Shown here: piece after piece, positions 24,318 through 33,366 of the stretch | How the letters are laid out: each line of letters opens with the position of its first letter | Numbering within the stretch: position 1 is the first letter of the stretch | Source: Amycolatopsis nalaikhensis | GTDB taxonomy: Bacteria; Actinomycetota; Actinomycetes; Mycobacteriales; Pseudonocardiaceae | Assembly (NCBI RefSeq): GCF_030264295.1 | Contig: NZ_CP127173.1 | Location: 4,099,501 to 4,163,500 of the forward strand | DNA: 64,000 nucleotides | Direction: 5' to 3' | Translations under genes and position numbers: made by a program | Notes under the pieces: model-generated | Told to the model about the DNA's origin: nothing | Seen by the model: only the letters and a program-made list of their open reading frames with translations | Database searches by the model: none

Positions 24318-24483
24318 GCACACGAGCTGGGCGAGCAGGACGACGCGGTCACGCGGCTCGTGGCCCAAGGGATGTCGAACGAGGAGCGCGCCGCGGAGCT
24401 GTTTCTGTCCGGCAAGACCGCGGGGTACGGACACCAAGTGACAGACACGGCGGCGATCACCTCGGTTGTAGTAGCCTTCTAGG
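24318..24483 (+). pseudogene. Degenerate LuxR-type HTH remnant
   Basis: TRLVAQGMSNEERAAELFLS and then GKTAGY resembles the LuxR family C-terminal helix-turn-helix, but several core residues differ and the end (AITSVVVAF) departs from the family. Bases 24484-24894 contain no recognisable gene and probably hold the promoter of the mce operon; I cannot pick convincing -35/-10 boxes there. Confidence 0.4.
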
Positions 24484-24894
24484 CGGAATAGTCACGCAAA
24501 GTGGTTCTCCGCACCTGCCGGCCCTGCGGCCGCTCCGCTCCGCACTACGTTGGCCCTCGGGTGCCAGCATTGGCCCATATGGCCCAGTGTCGGCCGGACA
24601 TACTTCCGCAGTGTTCATTGTCGAACCCCGGAAGCCAGCGACGCCGGGAACCCGTGACCGGCGTACCGCCGGCGAGCTTTTGGTGCTGGGCTCAGCCATG
24701 GGACGCCGACCGGCTTTCGCCCGTCGCGGACGCCCACCGCGAATCGCCGTCGGATCCTCCGCGTCCAGCGCCACAACCTCGCGGCCGCAAGCGGAATGCC
24801 TCCCGCGGGTTCGCAACTCGAATCCCCTTCGCGACCGAGCACGTCGGACGGGACCTCGTCCAGCTCGGGGCAACCAGTGAAAGGTGGGATCTCC

Positions 24895-25323
24895 ATGACG
24901 CGTGCTGGTGACAACGCCACCGGTCCGGCCCGGCTGTCCTGGGTGGACCGAATCGACGCGCCCGTAGCGGTCCGGGGTGCTTCGACCGGGTTCAGCGTTC
25001 TCCTCATCGGCGGGCTCGCCCAGCCACTGGCCGTGACTTGGGTGCCGCTCCTGGGTTACGCGTGGCTTCCGCTCATCGCTGTGGTGGCGTTTTTTGTTGC
25101 CTCGAGGCGAATCGGCAAGGCCAGCCTGCCCGCGGCTCACGGTGCGGTCGCCGCGCTGTGCAGTTACCTGCTCGCACTTCCGATGTCCTTGCTCGTGCCG
25201 GCAGGCCGCGATCCTCTCCAAATCGGGCTGACGGCGGCTACGGCCGTGGTGGTCGGCGCCGCGGTCGGCTTCTTCCGCGGACGCATGAGCGGCACGGAGA
25301 AAGACCGGACTTCGCAGCGATAG
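24895..25323 (+). CDS. Small polytopic membrane protein preceding the mce operon
   Basis: A 142-aa protein with four likely membrane segments (around residues 28-48, 52-68, 82-100 and 112-128) and a charged C-terminus (RGRMSGTEKDRTSQR). ATG 24895 is preceded by AAAGGTGGGA at good spacing and is preferred over upstream in-frame starts, which would add a low-complexity tail. It lies 125 bp before the first YrbE gene on the same strand. No family recognised; a role with the Mce transporter is inferred from position. Confidence 0.6.
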   Translation: MTRAGDNATGPARLSWVDRIDAPVAVRGASTGFSVLLIGGLAQPLAVTWVPLLGYAWLPLIAVVAFFVASRRIGKASLPAAHGAVAALCSYLLALPMSLLVPAGRDPLQIGLTAATAVVVGAAVGFFRGRMSGTEKDRTSQR

Positions 25324-25447
25324 CAACGGTTTCCGTGCCTCGCGCACGAGATCCGGCGATCGCAGCGTGGCGGAATCGTGTGAGCCTCGTTCCTCAGATG
25401 AGTCCCGCCACACAGAACTGACTCGAAGCCCACCAAGGAGTGCACCG

Positions 25448-26305
25448 ATGACGACGCACGCAGCGGCACCGCCGAGGTCGAAAGACCGGGAGCGGCGGAA
25501 GGCGAGCCGGCGATCCGGCCTGGGCTCCGCGGTCGCGCGTCCGCTGGAGCAGGCCGGCGAAATGGTGCGGCTGATGGGCGACGTGCTGTACTCCGCCCTC
25601 CGGCACCCTGTTGGCTACTGGGGCGAAGTTCGTGAGCAGATGTTCCAGACGCTGAAGCTGTGCTGGATCCCGATGATCATCTCGACCACGGCCTTCGGCC
25701 TCGGGGCTCCGGGGCTGCAGGGCGGGAACATCTTCTCCCTCTTCGGTATCCCCGAACGGCTTGGCTCGTTCTTCATCATGGCGAGCGTCCGCGAGTTCGC
25801 GCCCTGGATCAACGCGATGGTCGTGGCCGGCGTGATGGGCACGGCGATCACCGCGGACCTCGGTGCCCGCCGCATCCGTGAAGAGATCGACGCGATGGAG
25901 GTCCTGGGCGTCGATCCGATCCGGACGCTCATCGTGCCGCGGGTGGTCGCGATGACGTTGATCACGGGGCTGATGGACCTGGTGGCGCTGGCTTTCGGTG
26001 TCGTGGGCGGGTACATCGCCGCCGTGCCGATCCTCAAGGCGAACAGCAGCGCGTTCTTCGGCAGCTTCTTCGACAACGCGACAACGACCGACATCTGGGC
26101 GAGCGTGATCAAGACGTCGATCTTCGGGCTGATCATCGGCGTCGTCTGCTGCTACAAGGGCTTGCACACCGGCGGCGGGCCGATCGGGGTGGGGCGGGCG
26201 GTCAACCAGGCCGTGGTGATCGCGTTCGCCGCGATCTGGATATTCAACGCGGTCTTCACCGCGATCATGCTCGGTCTCAACCCCGAGATGCAGATCTACA
26301 AGTGA
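25448..26305 (+). CDS. yrbEA: Mce-associated YrbE/MlaE permease, first subunit
   Basis: A 285-aa membrane protein of the MlaE permease family, which forms the inner-membrane channel of Mce lipid importers. Family landmarks are REFAPWINAMVVAGVMGTAI, the cytoplasmic coupling helix ADLGARRIREEIDAMEVLGV, and several C-terminal membrane segments. ATG 25448 with AAGGAGTG upstream is chosen over an earlier in-frame start. The stop overlaps a weak GTG of the next gene. Together with the second YrbE, the ATPase and six Mce proteins it makes a complete ABC-type importer. Confidence 0.9.
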   Translation: MTTHAAAPPRSKDRERRKASRRSGLGSAVARPLEQAGEMVRLMGDVLYSALRHPVGYWGEVREQMFQTLKLCWIPMIISTTAFGLGAPGLQGGNIFSLFGIPERLGSFFIMASVREFAPWINAMVVAGVMGTAITADLGARRIREEIDAMEVLGVDPIRTLIVPRVVAMTLITGLMDLVALAFGVVGGYIAAVPILKANSSAFFGSFFDNATTTDIWASVIKTSIFGLIIGVVCCYKGLHTGGGPIGVGRAVNQAVVIAFAAIWIFNAVFTAIMLGLNPEMQIYK

Positions 26306-26325
26306 CGAGGCGGGGAGAAGACACC

Positions 26326-27198
26326 GTGACCCGAGCTGCGCAGAACGGCGGAGTCGGCGAAAAGAAGCTGCCCGGTGCGCCGAAGCCCGCCGACGTCGAG
26401 ATTTCGTTCAAGGGCATGGCGACTTCGGTCAAGTCCGCGGTCGAAACCGGCGGCGACATCGCAAGGTTTTCCGGCCGGACGATCCGGGCGTTGCCCGATC
26501 TCCGGCACTACGCCACCGAAGTCTTCCACCAGTGCGGCGTGCTCATCCTGTCCAGCGGGCTCGTCATCTGGCTCATGCAGTTCGTGATCGGGTACGAGTG
26601 CGGCCTCGAAGGCAACTACACGCTCAAGCAGATCGGCGTTCCCCTCTATTCGGGGATCTTCAACGCCTGGTGCGCGATCCGCGAGATGGCGCCGTACATG
26701 TGGGGCTACATCTTCGCGGCGAAAGTCGGCTGCGGTCTGGTCGCCGAGATCGGCTCGATGCGCATCTCCGACGAGATCGACGCGATGGAGGTCATGGGCG
26801 TCAAGTCAAGGAGCTACCTGGTCGGCAGCCGCATCGTCGCGGCCTGGATCGCGATGCCGTTCCTCTACGTGGTGGGCCTCGGAATCATGTACATCGGGGA
26901 GTTCCTCACCACCGTGAAGATGCTCGGCGGGGTTTCCCCCGGTGGTTACAATTTCATCTTCTGGCTCTACCAGAACCCGCAGGACCTGTTCTTCTCCCTG
27001 TGCAAGGTGATGGCCATGGGAACGGCGATCATCTTCGTCGGATGCTATTACGGTTACAACGCCAGTGGCGGATCCGTCGGCGTGGGACGAAGTACGGCGA
27101 AGTCGATGATGCTGAACATGGTGCTGATACATATCATCGGTGTATTGGGGACCCAGCTCTTCTGGGGTCTGGCGCCGAATGCACCGATCGCCAACTGA
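26326..27198 (+). CDS. yrbEB: Mce-associated YrbE/MlaE permease, second subunit
   Basis: A 290-aa MlaE-type permease. Coupling helix EIGSMRISDEIDAMEVMGVK at about residue 145 and the conserved REMAPYMWGYIFAAKVGCGL identify it. GTG 26326, with GGGGAGAAG upstream, is preferred over GTG 26302, which lies inside the previous stop. It forms a heterodimer with the first YrbE. The C-terminal GSVGVGRSTAKSMML matches the family end. Confidence 0.88.
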   Translation: MTRAAQNGGVGEKKLPGAPKPADVEISFKGMATSVKSAVETGGDIARFSGRTIRALPDLRHYATEVFHQCGVLILSSGLVIWLMQFVIGYECGLEGNYTLKQIGVPLYSGIFNAWCAIREMAPYMWGYIFAAKVGCGLVAEIGSMRISDEIDAMEVMGVKSRSYLVGSRIVAAWIAMPFLYVVGLGIMYIGEFLTTVKMLGGVSPGGYNFIFWLYQNPQDLFFSLCKVMAMGTAIIFVGCYYGYNASGGSVGVGRSTAKSMMLNMVLIHIIGVLGTQLFWGLAPNAPIAN

Positions 27199-27235
27199 CC
27201 GGTCCGCCGCCCCTTCGTCCCGCGAGGAGAATTCT

Positions 27236-28069
27236 GTGTCCACATCGAACACCGCCGACGCACCCACGCGGATCCATACCCGCAGCGGCCACCTCTTGGC
27301 CGGCCCGGCCGACCGGACGCACTCGATGGAAGTGCGGAACGTCTCGAAGGCCTTCGGGAACTTCCACGTCATGCGCGGCATGAACATCAACTTCGTCGAC
27401 GACGCCATCACGACGGTGCTCGGGCCGTCGGGTACCGGTAAGAGCGTGCTCCTGAAGCACCTCGTCGGGCTCCTGGAGCCCGACGAGGGCGAGATCGTCA
27501 TCTTCGGCCAGGACCTGTGGAAGATCACCGAGCAGGAGCGCTACGACCTCCGCAAGCGCTTCGGCGTCCTGTTCCAGGACGGCGCCTTGTTCGGCTCCAT
27601 GAACATCTACGACAACACCGCCTTCCCGCTGCGCAAGCACACGGACATGAGCGAGGCGGAGATCGAGCACATCGTGATGACCCGGCTGACGGAAGTCGGC
27701 TTGGAGCGGTCGATCACGAAACTCCCGAACGAGGTCTCGGGTGGTATGCGGAAGCGCGCCGGGTTCGCGCGGGCGCTCGTGCTCAACCCGGACATCGTGT
27801 TGTTCGACGAGCCGGACTCCGGTCTGGACCCCGTCCGCACCAGCCTGCTGAACGACCTCATCCTGGACATGCACCGCGAGCACAAGGGCACCTACCTGCT
27901 CGTCACGCACGACATCCGCACCGCGCGCAAGGTCAGCGACTACGTCGGCCTCATCTGGCAAGGGCAGGTCGTGCACTACGGCGAAGCCGAGGAGGCGTTC
28001 GCGTCCGACGACCCGTTCGTGCGGCAGTTCCTGGCCGGCGAATCCGCGGGCCCGCTGGGGATGGACTGA
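27236..28069 (+). CDS. MceG-like ABC ATPase of the mce importer
   Basis: A 277-aa ATPase with Walker A GPSGTGKSVLLKHL near residue 63, signature VSGGMRKRAGFARAL, Walker B DIVLFDEPDSGLDP and a switch His in LLVTHDI. GTG 27236 has GAGGAG upstream. In mycobacteria the shared ATPase MceG is encoded away from mce operons; here it lies between the permeases and the Mce proteins, so this importer has its own energy unit. It drives lipid or sterol uptake. Confidence 0.9.
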   Translation: MSTSNTADAPTRIHTRSGHLLAGPADRTHSMEVRNVSKAFGNFHVMRGMNINFVDDAITTVLGPSGTGKSVLLKHLVGLLEPDEGEIVIFGQDLWKITEQERYDLRKRFGVLFQDGALFGSMNIYDNTAFPLRKHTDMSEAEIEHIVMTRLTEVGLERSITKLPNEVSGGMRKRAGFARALVLNPDIVLFDEPDSGLDPVRTSLLNDLILDMHREHKGTYLLVTHDIRTARKVSDYVGLIWQGQVVHYGEAEEAFASDDPFVRQFLAGESAGPLGMD

Positions 28070-28072
28070 CTC

Positions 28073-29308
28073 ATGAAACGTGTGTTGACGGTCGGCGTCA
28101 TCGTGGTGGCGGCCCTGGGCGTCGGGGCCACTGCCGTCGCCGCGATGAGAAGCGACGACTACGAAGTCGGCGTGATCCTCGACTCCGCGACGAACGTGGT
28201 GTCCGGGGGAACCGTGCAGGTCAACGGTTTCGAAGTCGGCAAGGTGTCCGACATCTCGGTCGAGGGCGGCAAGGCGAAGCTGGTGCTCGCGCTCGAAGGG
28301 GACCACGTTCCCCTCCACGACGGCGCGCAGGTGCGGATCGAGTGGAAGGCGGCGCTCGGCGAGCGGATGGTGAACATCACCGACGGACCGAGCGGGAACG
28401 CGGAGATCCCCGACCACGGGATGATCAAGGGCGACATGCCGGTGCCGATGGAGTTCGACCAGGTGCTGAACGCTCTGGATCCGCCGACCCGGGCCAAGCT
28501 CAGCTCGTTGATCAACCGGCTCGACAGCACGGTCAAGGGCAACGAGGCCGACGTGAACCACACGGTGCGCTCGGCCGGCCCCGCCGTGCAAGCGCTCGGT
28601 GAAGTGCTGCGGGGACTCGGCAGCGACGGGCCGGCCATCAAGCAGATGGTCACCCAGCTCGACACCATGGTCGGCACCCTCGCCGGTCGTGAGGCCGACC
28701 TGCGCACGGTGATCGACCAGCTGTCGAAGACGACGTCGCTCACCGCGCAGCAGCACGAGGCACTCGCCTCGGCGCTCAAGAAGCTGCCCGGCACCTTGCA
28801 AACCGCGGGCAAGACCTTGGGCGACGTGCCCGACGCGGTCGGGCAGGCGGTGCCGCTGCTGAAGGACCTCGAACCGGCGACGGCGAAGCTGCCGGACGTG
28901 AGCCGGAACCTCCGGCCGGTGCTGACCGACCTGCGGCCGCTGGTCGCCGAGTTGCGGCCGACCCTGGCCGACGCGCAGACCCTGCTGAACTACACGCCGG
29001 GACTGCTGGACACCGCGCACGCGACGGCACCCGGCCTGAACTCGGCCGTGAGCAGCCTGATGCCCGCGTTGAGCTTCCTGCGTCCGTTCACACCGGAAGC
29101 GGTGGGCCTGCTGTCCAACTGGGGTTCGGCGACCAGCAACTACGACGCCAACGGCCACTACGGCCGCATCTACATACAGGCCGGGGCGTCGAACGTGAAC
29201 GTCAATCCGGGCATCGTGCCGCCGGGCTTCACCAGCGACCCGACACCGTTGCCAGGATCGCCGGTCGGCCAGCCCTGGACCGACGCGTTCGGAAGTGGGA
29301 TCCGATGA
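28073..29308 (+). CDS. Mce family substrate-binding protein, first of six
   Basis: A 411-aa protein with an N-terminal membrane anchor (residues 5-24), one MlaD/Mce domain (about residues 30-115: YEVGVILDSATNVVSGGTVQ, VNGFEVGKV), then a long helical, Leu/Ala-rich region that forms the tube of the Mce hexamer, and a C-terminal segment. The start is 3 nt after the ATPase stop. The six different Mce chains are expected to form one hetero-hexameric periplasmic channel. Confidence 0.88.
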   Translation: MKRVLTVGVIVVAALGVGATAVAAMRSDDYEVGVILDSATNVVSGGTVQVNGFEVGKVSDISVEGGKAKLVLALEGDHVPLHDGAQVRIEWKAALGERMVNITDGPSGNAEIPDHGMIKGDMPVPMEFDQVLNALDPPTRAKLSSLINRLDSTVKGNEADVNHTVRSAGPAVQALGEVLRGLGSDGPAIKQMVTQLDTMVGTLAGREADLRTVIDQLSKTTSLTAQQHEALASALKKLPGTLQTAGKTLGDVPDAVGQAVPLLKDLEPATAKLPDVSRNLRPVLTDLRPLVAELRPTLADAQTLLNYTPGLLDTAHATAPGLNSAVSSLMPALSFLRPFTPEAVGLLSNWGSATSNYDANGHYGRIYIQAGASNVNVNPGIVPPGFTSDPTPLPGSPVGQPWTDAFGSGIR

Positions 29309-30750
29309 GCAAGCACACGTCCCGGCCGTCCCGGCCGTCACGTCCGGTGTCCTACCGGCTCCGTGGCCTCGCCGTGGTCGTCGTCGCGTGCGTCGGCGTG
29401 ACCGCCGGCGCCGTGGGCGCGAACGACAAAGGACAACCCGGCGAGATCACGATCGTCGCCAAGTTCACCGACGCCAGCCCGCTGATCCCGGGCAACGAGG
29501 TGAAGGTCGACGGCGTCAACGTCGGCCAGGTCGCGGCCATGACGGTGGACAGCGACAAGCACGCCGCGGTGGCGCTGAGCCTGGATCCCGCAGCGCTGCC
29601 GGTGCACACCGACGCCAAGGTCACGCTCAAGCCGGTCAGCATCCTCGGCGAGCGGTACCTCGACCTGGACCGCGGGACGCCCTCGGCACCCGCGCTCCAG
29701 GACGGCGACGTCCTGCCGGTGCAGCAGACCGGCGTCTACACCGACCTCGACCAGGTTCTCAACACCATCGACGACCCCACCGGGCAGTCGCTGGCGGCCT
29801 TGGTGACCGTGCTCGGCGAAGGCATGCGGGAGAACGGCCAGAACGCCGACGCGACCATCCAGGCGCTCGCTTCGTCCATGAAGGACACCGACGGGCTGGC
29901 GAAGGTCCTCAAGGAACAGAACGGCCTGCTCACCAGCGTGGTCGGCAAGATCGAACCGGTGGCCCAGGCCCTGGCCGTGGACAACGGGGCGACCCTCGAC
30001 GGTCTCCTCTCGTCCGCGCAGACCGCCACCGAAGCCACCGCGAAGAACCGTGCCGCGCTCGAGTCGACCCTCAGCCGGCTGCCGGACACCCTCTCCGCGG
30101 CCCGGAAGACGCTCGGGCAGCTGACCGGTACCGCGCAGGCCACGACGCCCGTCCTGCGGTCGATCAGGCCGACGACGGACAACCTGAGCGCCATCAGCGA
30201 CGAGCTCAAGAAGTTCTCCGAGTCGCTCGACCCGGCGCTGGCGAGCGCGAAGCCGGTCCTGGACAAGGCGCAAGGCCTGCTCGACGAGGCTCGCCCGGTG
30301 GTCGACCAGCTCAAGACCGCCGGCCCGGACCTGCGGACCACTGTCGGCTCCGCCCGCCCGGTCGTCACCGACCTGACGAACAACTTCGGGAACGTGCTGA
30401 ACTTCATCCGCAACTGGGCTCTGGCCACCAACGGCGGCGACGGTGTATCCCACTACCTCCGGGCCATGCTCGTCGTCAACCCCGACCTGCTGACGGGTCT
30501 CGTGCCCGGCCTCAACGCGCCCAACGGGGCTCCTACGCCCCCGCAGCAGGGCTCTCCCCAGGGTGACACCGGCACGCCGGCTCAAGGGGCGCCGCCGCTG
30601 CCGCTGCCGAGCCTCCCGGGACTCACCGGCTCAGGCGGAGTCCTCGGCGGGCTGCTGGCCACGGGTCAGCAATCCGACGGCGGCGTGACCGGGCTCAGCC
30701 AGCAGCAGGAAAGCGGCGTTCTGCAGTTCCTCATCGGTGGAGGTCAGTGA
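29305..30750 (+). CDS. Mce family protein, second of six
   Basis: A 481-aa protein with a 4-nt start overlap. A basic N-terminus and membrane anchor (residues 20-40) are followed by the Mce domain (PGNEVKVDGVNVGQVAAM), heptad-like helices to about residue 375, and a long Pro/Gly/Gln-rich tail (residues 395-481, including PPLPLPSLPGLTGSGG), which may reach the cell envelope. The tail is the longest in this set. Confidence 0.86.
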   Translation: MSKHTSRPSRPSRPVSYRLRGLAVVVVACVGVTAGAVGANDKGQPGEITIVAKFTDASPLIPGNEVKVDGVNVGQVAAMTVDSDKHAAVALSLDPAALPVHTDAKVTLKPVSILGERYLDLDRGTPSAPALQDGDVLPVQQTGVYTDLDQVLNTIDDPTGQSLAALVTVLGEGMRENGQNADATIQALASSMKDTDGLAKVLKEQNGLLTSVVGKIEPVAQALAVDNGATLDGLLSSAQTATEATAKNRAALESTLSRLPDTLSAARKTLGQLTGTAQATTPVLRSIRPTTDNLSAISDELKKFSESLDPALASAKPVLDKAQGLLDEARPVVDQLKTAGPDLRTTVGSARPVVTDLTNNFGNVLNFIRNWALATNGGDGVSHYLRAMLVVNPDLLTGLVPGLNAPNGAPTPPQQGSPQGDTGTPAQGAPPLPLPSLPGLTGSGGVLGGLLATGQQSDGGVTGLSQQQESGVLQFLIGGGQ

Positions 30751-32213
30751 TGGCGAGCACGGTCGGCCGCAAGAGGCGGTCCCTGTTCATCGGGTTCGTC
30801 GTCCTCGCCCTCTTCGTGGCCTCGGTCGGTATCGCGATCACCGCGAGCGACGGCCTGCCGGGCAAGCCGACGACGGTCGTGAAGGCCGCCTTCGGCGACG
30901 TCGGTGCCCTGCGCAGCGGCGACGACATCCGCATCGGCGGTGTGCGGGTCGGCCAGGTCGGCGACATCAACCTGGTCGACAACCAGGCCGTCGTCGAGCT
31001 GAAGTTCGACGGCGACAAGCCGGTCTACCGCAATTCCAAGGCCGTGACCGCATCGGTCGGCGCGCGATCGGCGCTGGGCCAGAAGTACGTCGACTTCACG
31101 CCAGGAACGCCCGACGCGGGCGAAGTCGGCGAAAACGACGTCATCCCGTCGGCGAAGACCGAGGGCGCGCAGGAGCTTTCCGACGTGCTGGCCGTCTTCG
31201 ACGAGCCGACGCGGAAGGCCCTGCAGGACACGCTGCGCGAGACCGGCGGCGGCGTCGTCGGACACCAGCAGGACCTCCGCGACGCGCTGGGGGCCTTGCC
31301 CGAGGAGCTGCCTGACCTCGGAACCGTGGCCGGCGCGCTGGCCACCGACGGCGGGAAGGACCTGACCGGGACGCTGCGTGCGCTGGACAGCCTCAGCGGC
31401 CGCTTCACCAACCGCCAGCAGGAGATCTCCGCGCTGGTCGGGCAACTGAAGACCACGTTGGACGCGGTCGGCGTCGATGGCGGCAAGCCGCTGGCGGACG
31501 TCGTGGACAAGGCGCCGGACACGCTGGGGAAGGCACGCGGGGCACTGCAGTCGCTGCAGGCGCCGCTGGCCGATGCCCAGGCGGCGATGTCGTCGCTGAA
31601 GCCGGGCGCGGACGCGCTGGGCCAGGCGACCCCGGACGTCCGGGGGGTGCTGCGCGAGGGCGTTCCGCCGCTCGACAAGGTGCCGGGCGTCGCCGGGCAG
31701 GCCGAGCCGGCGGTCGGGGCGCTCACGCAGACCTTCTCCGACGCGAGGCCGCTGGCGCCGGCGGTGCGCTCGGCCGTGGGCTCGGCGCACGTGCCGCTCG
31801 AGATCCTCGCGCCGTACTCGCCGGAGATCGCGTCGTGGTTCTCCTACACGGCCAACGCGCTCAGCCGGGGTGACGCGGCGGGCCACTGGCTGCGCATCTA
31901 CCCGTTGTTCAACACCGAGTCCCTGTCCGGCGCCTTGAGCGCGCTGAAGGACCCGGTCACCGCGCGCAACGCCTATCCCGCACCGGGACAGGCACCGCAG
32001 GACAAGAAGAGCTTCTGCTGGGGCCGAGGTGAGGAAGATGGCTTTGCTTGGCAAGAACCGGCGTCGGCGTCCGAAGAGCAAGGGATCGCTGTTCAAGCTG
32101 GGCGCGATGTTCGTCGTCGTGGCGCTCGTCGCCGGTCTCGCTCTCTTCAACAAGGACCGGGTCCTCACCACGCTGCGACCGGGCACGGAGTTGACCATCA
32201 ACTTCGCGCGTGA
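30750..32213 (+). CDS. Mce family protein, third of six, with an aberrant C-terminal overrun
   Basis: A 487-aa frame with an N-terminal anchor (residues 11-29), a Mce domain (GALRSGDDIRIGGVRVGQVG) and helical body. It does not stop before the next gene but runs 176 nt into it, ending with an Arg/Gln-rich tail (DVRRRGARRR) unlike any Mce sequence. A stop in another frame at 32030-32032 would end the protein at GPR just before the next gene, so a one-base change near 32020 probably altered the end. The core is intact and probably functional. Confidence 0.8.
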   Translation: MASTVGRKRRSLFIGFVVLALFVASVGIAITASDGLPGKPTTVVKAAFGDVGALRSGDDIRIGGVRVGQVGDINLVDNQAVVELKFDGDKPVYRNSKAVTASVGARSALGQKYVDFTPGTPDAGEVGENDVIPSAKTEGAQELSDVLAVFDEPTRKALQDTLRETGGGVVGHQQDLRDALGALPEELPDLGTVAGALATDGGKDLTGTLRALDSLSGRFTNRQQEISALVGQLKTTLDAVGVDGGKPLADVVDKAPDTLGKARGALQSLQAPLADAQAAMSSLKPGADALGQATPDVRGVLREGVPPLDKVPGVAGQAEPAVGALTQTFSDARPLAPAVRSAVGSAHVPLEILAPYSPEIASWFSYTANALSRGDAAGHWLRIYPLFNTESLSGALSALKDPVTARNAYPAPGQAPQDKKSFCWGRGEEDGFAWQEPASASEEQGIAVQAGRDVRRRGARRRSRSLQQGPGPHHAATGHGVDHQLRA

Positions 32214-33366
32214 CTACCGGCTCCAGCCCTACGCCACGGAAGTCAAGGTCGCCGGCATCCCGATCGGCAAGGTCGTGGATGTCCGGGAGGCGCAGGACGG
32301 CTCCGCCGACGTCACGGTGAAGGTCGACGACGACGTGCCCGCCAAGCTGCGCACCGCCCCCTCGGCGGTGATCCGGGCGGCCACCGTGCTGGGCGGCAGG
32401 TACTACGTGGACCTCGTTCCCGGCGGGGAGAAGGGCACGCCGGCCGGCGAAATCCCCAAGGACCGCACGCGGGTGCCGGTCGAGCTCGACAAGGTCGTCG
32501 ACGCGCTGCCGCCGAACACCCTGAACTCGTTGCAGAAGACGGCCGGGAGCCTGGACGCCACACTGGACGACGAAGGCCGAGCGGCCATCGACCAGCTCCT
32601 GGCCGACGCGCCGGGCACGCTGGACCCGGCCGGTGACGTCCTGCGCGCCGCGCAGGGCACCCGGCCGCACCAGGACCTCACCGACGTGGTGAGCGGGCTC
32701 GAATCGGCTTCCTCCGCGCTGACGAAGGAGCCGGGGCAGCTCGACTCCATCGTCCGGAACCTCGGCAAGGTCAGCACCGTGCTGGGGGACCGCGCGTCGG
32801 ACCTGTCCCACACGGTCTCCGGCCTGCCCGAGGCGCTGGACTCGACGAACGCCGGGCTCTCCCGGCTGGACGGCACGCTGGCCAAGATCAAGGACGTCGC
32901 CGACCCGGCCCGCCCGGTGGCCCGCGAGCTCGACACGGCTCTGCAGCACGCCGACCCGGTGCTGGCGAAGGCACGTCCGCTGGTGAACGACCTGAAGAAC
33001 CTGCTGACCGACGCCAGGCCCGTCGTCCGTGATCTCGTGCCGACCGCGCAGGGCCTGACCACGGTGCTCGACGACGTGCGCGGACCGGTACTCGACCGGG
33101 TGAACGGTCCGATCAAGTCGACGATCCTCTCGCCGTACCGCGGAACGGGACCGTACGCCGGCACCTCCGGTGACCGGCCGCTTTACCAGGAACTCGGATA
33201 CATGCTGTCCAACGCGGACAGGGCATCGTCGATGACCGACGGCAACGGCGCGTCGATCGCGTTCGAACCCGGAGTCGGCCCCGGCACCATCGGCGGTCTG
33301 CCGATCAGCCTCGAACAGCTCTTCGGCAACCTCATGAGGCTCGGACAGCAGCAGGAGGGGCGATGA
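32038..33366 (+). CDS. Mce family protein, fourth of six
   Basis: A 442-aa protein from ATG 32038 (GTGAGGAAG upstream). A strongly basic cytoplasmic start (GKNRRRRPKSKG) precedes the membrane anchor (residues 22-41). The Mce domain (LTINFARDYRLQPYATEVKV, AGIPIGKVVDVRE) and a helical body follow. The gene's first 176 nt are shared with the overrun of the third mce frame. Confidence 0.86.
   Translation: MALLGKNRRRRPKSKGSLFKLGAMFVVVALVAGLALFNKDRVLTTLRPGTELTINFARDYRLQPYATEVKVAGIPIGKVVDVREAQDGSADVTVKVDDDVPAKLRTAPSAVIRAATVLGGRYYVDLVPGGEKGTPAGEIPKDRTRVPVELDKVVDALPPNTLNSLQKTAGSLDATLDDEGRAAIDQLLADAPGTLDPAGDVLRAAQGTRPHQDLTDVVSGLESASSALTKEPGQLDSIVRNLGKVSTVLGDRASDLSHTVSGLPEALDSTNAGLSRLDGTLAKIKDVADPARPVARELDTALQHADPVLAKARPLVNDLKNLLTDARPVVRDLVPTAQGLTTVLDDVRGPVLDRVNGPIKSTILSPYRGTGPYAGTSGDRPLYQELGYMLSNADRASSMTDGNGASIAFEPGVGPGTIGGLPISLEQLFGNLMRLGQQQEGR

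Noticed and set aside
27134-29341. 735-codon minus-strand frame opposite the Mce ATPase and first Mce gene
   Set aside because: Low-complexity His/Arg/Val-rich translation; the plus strand carries ABC and Mce motifs.
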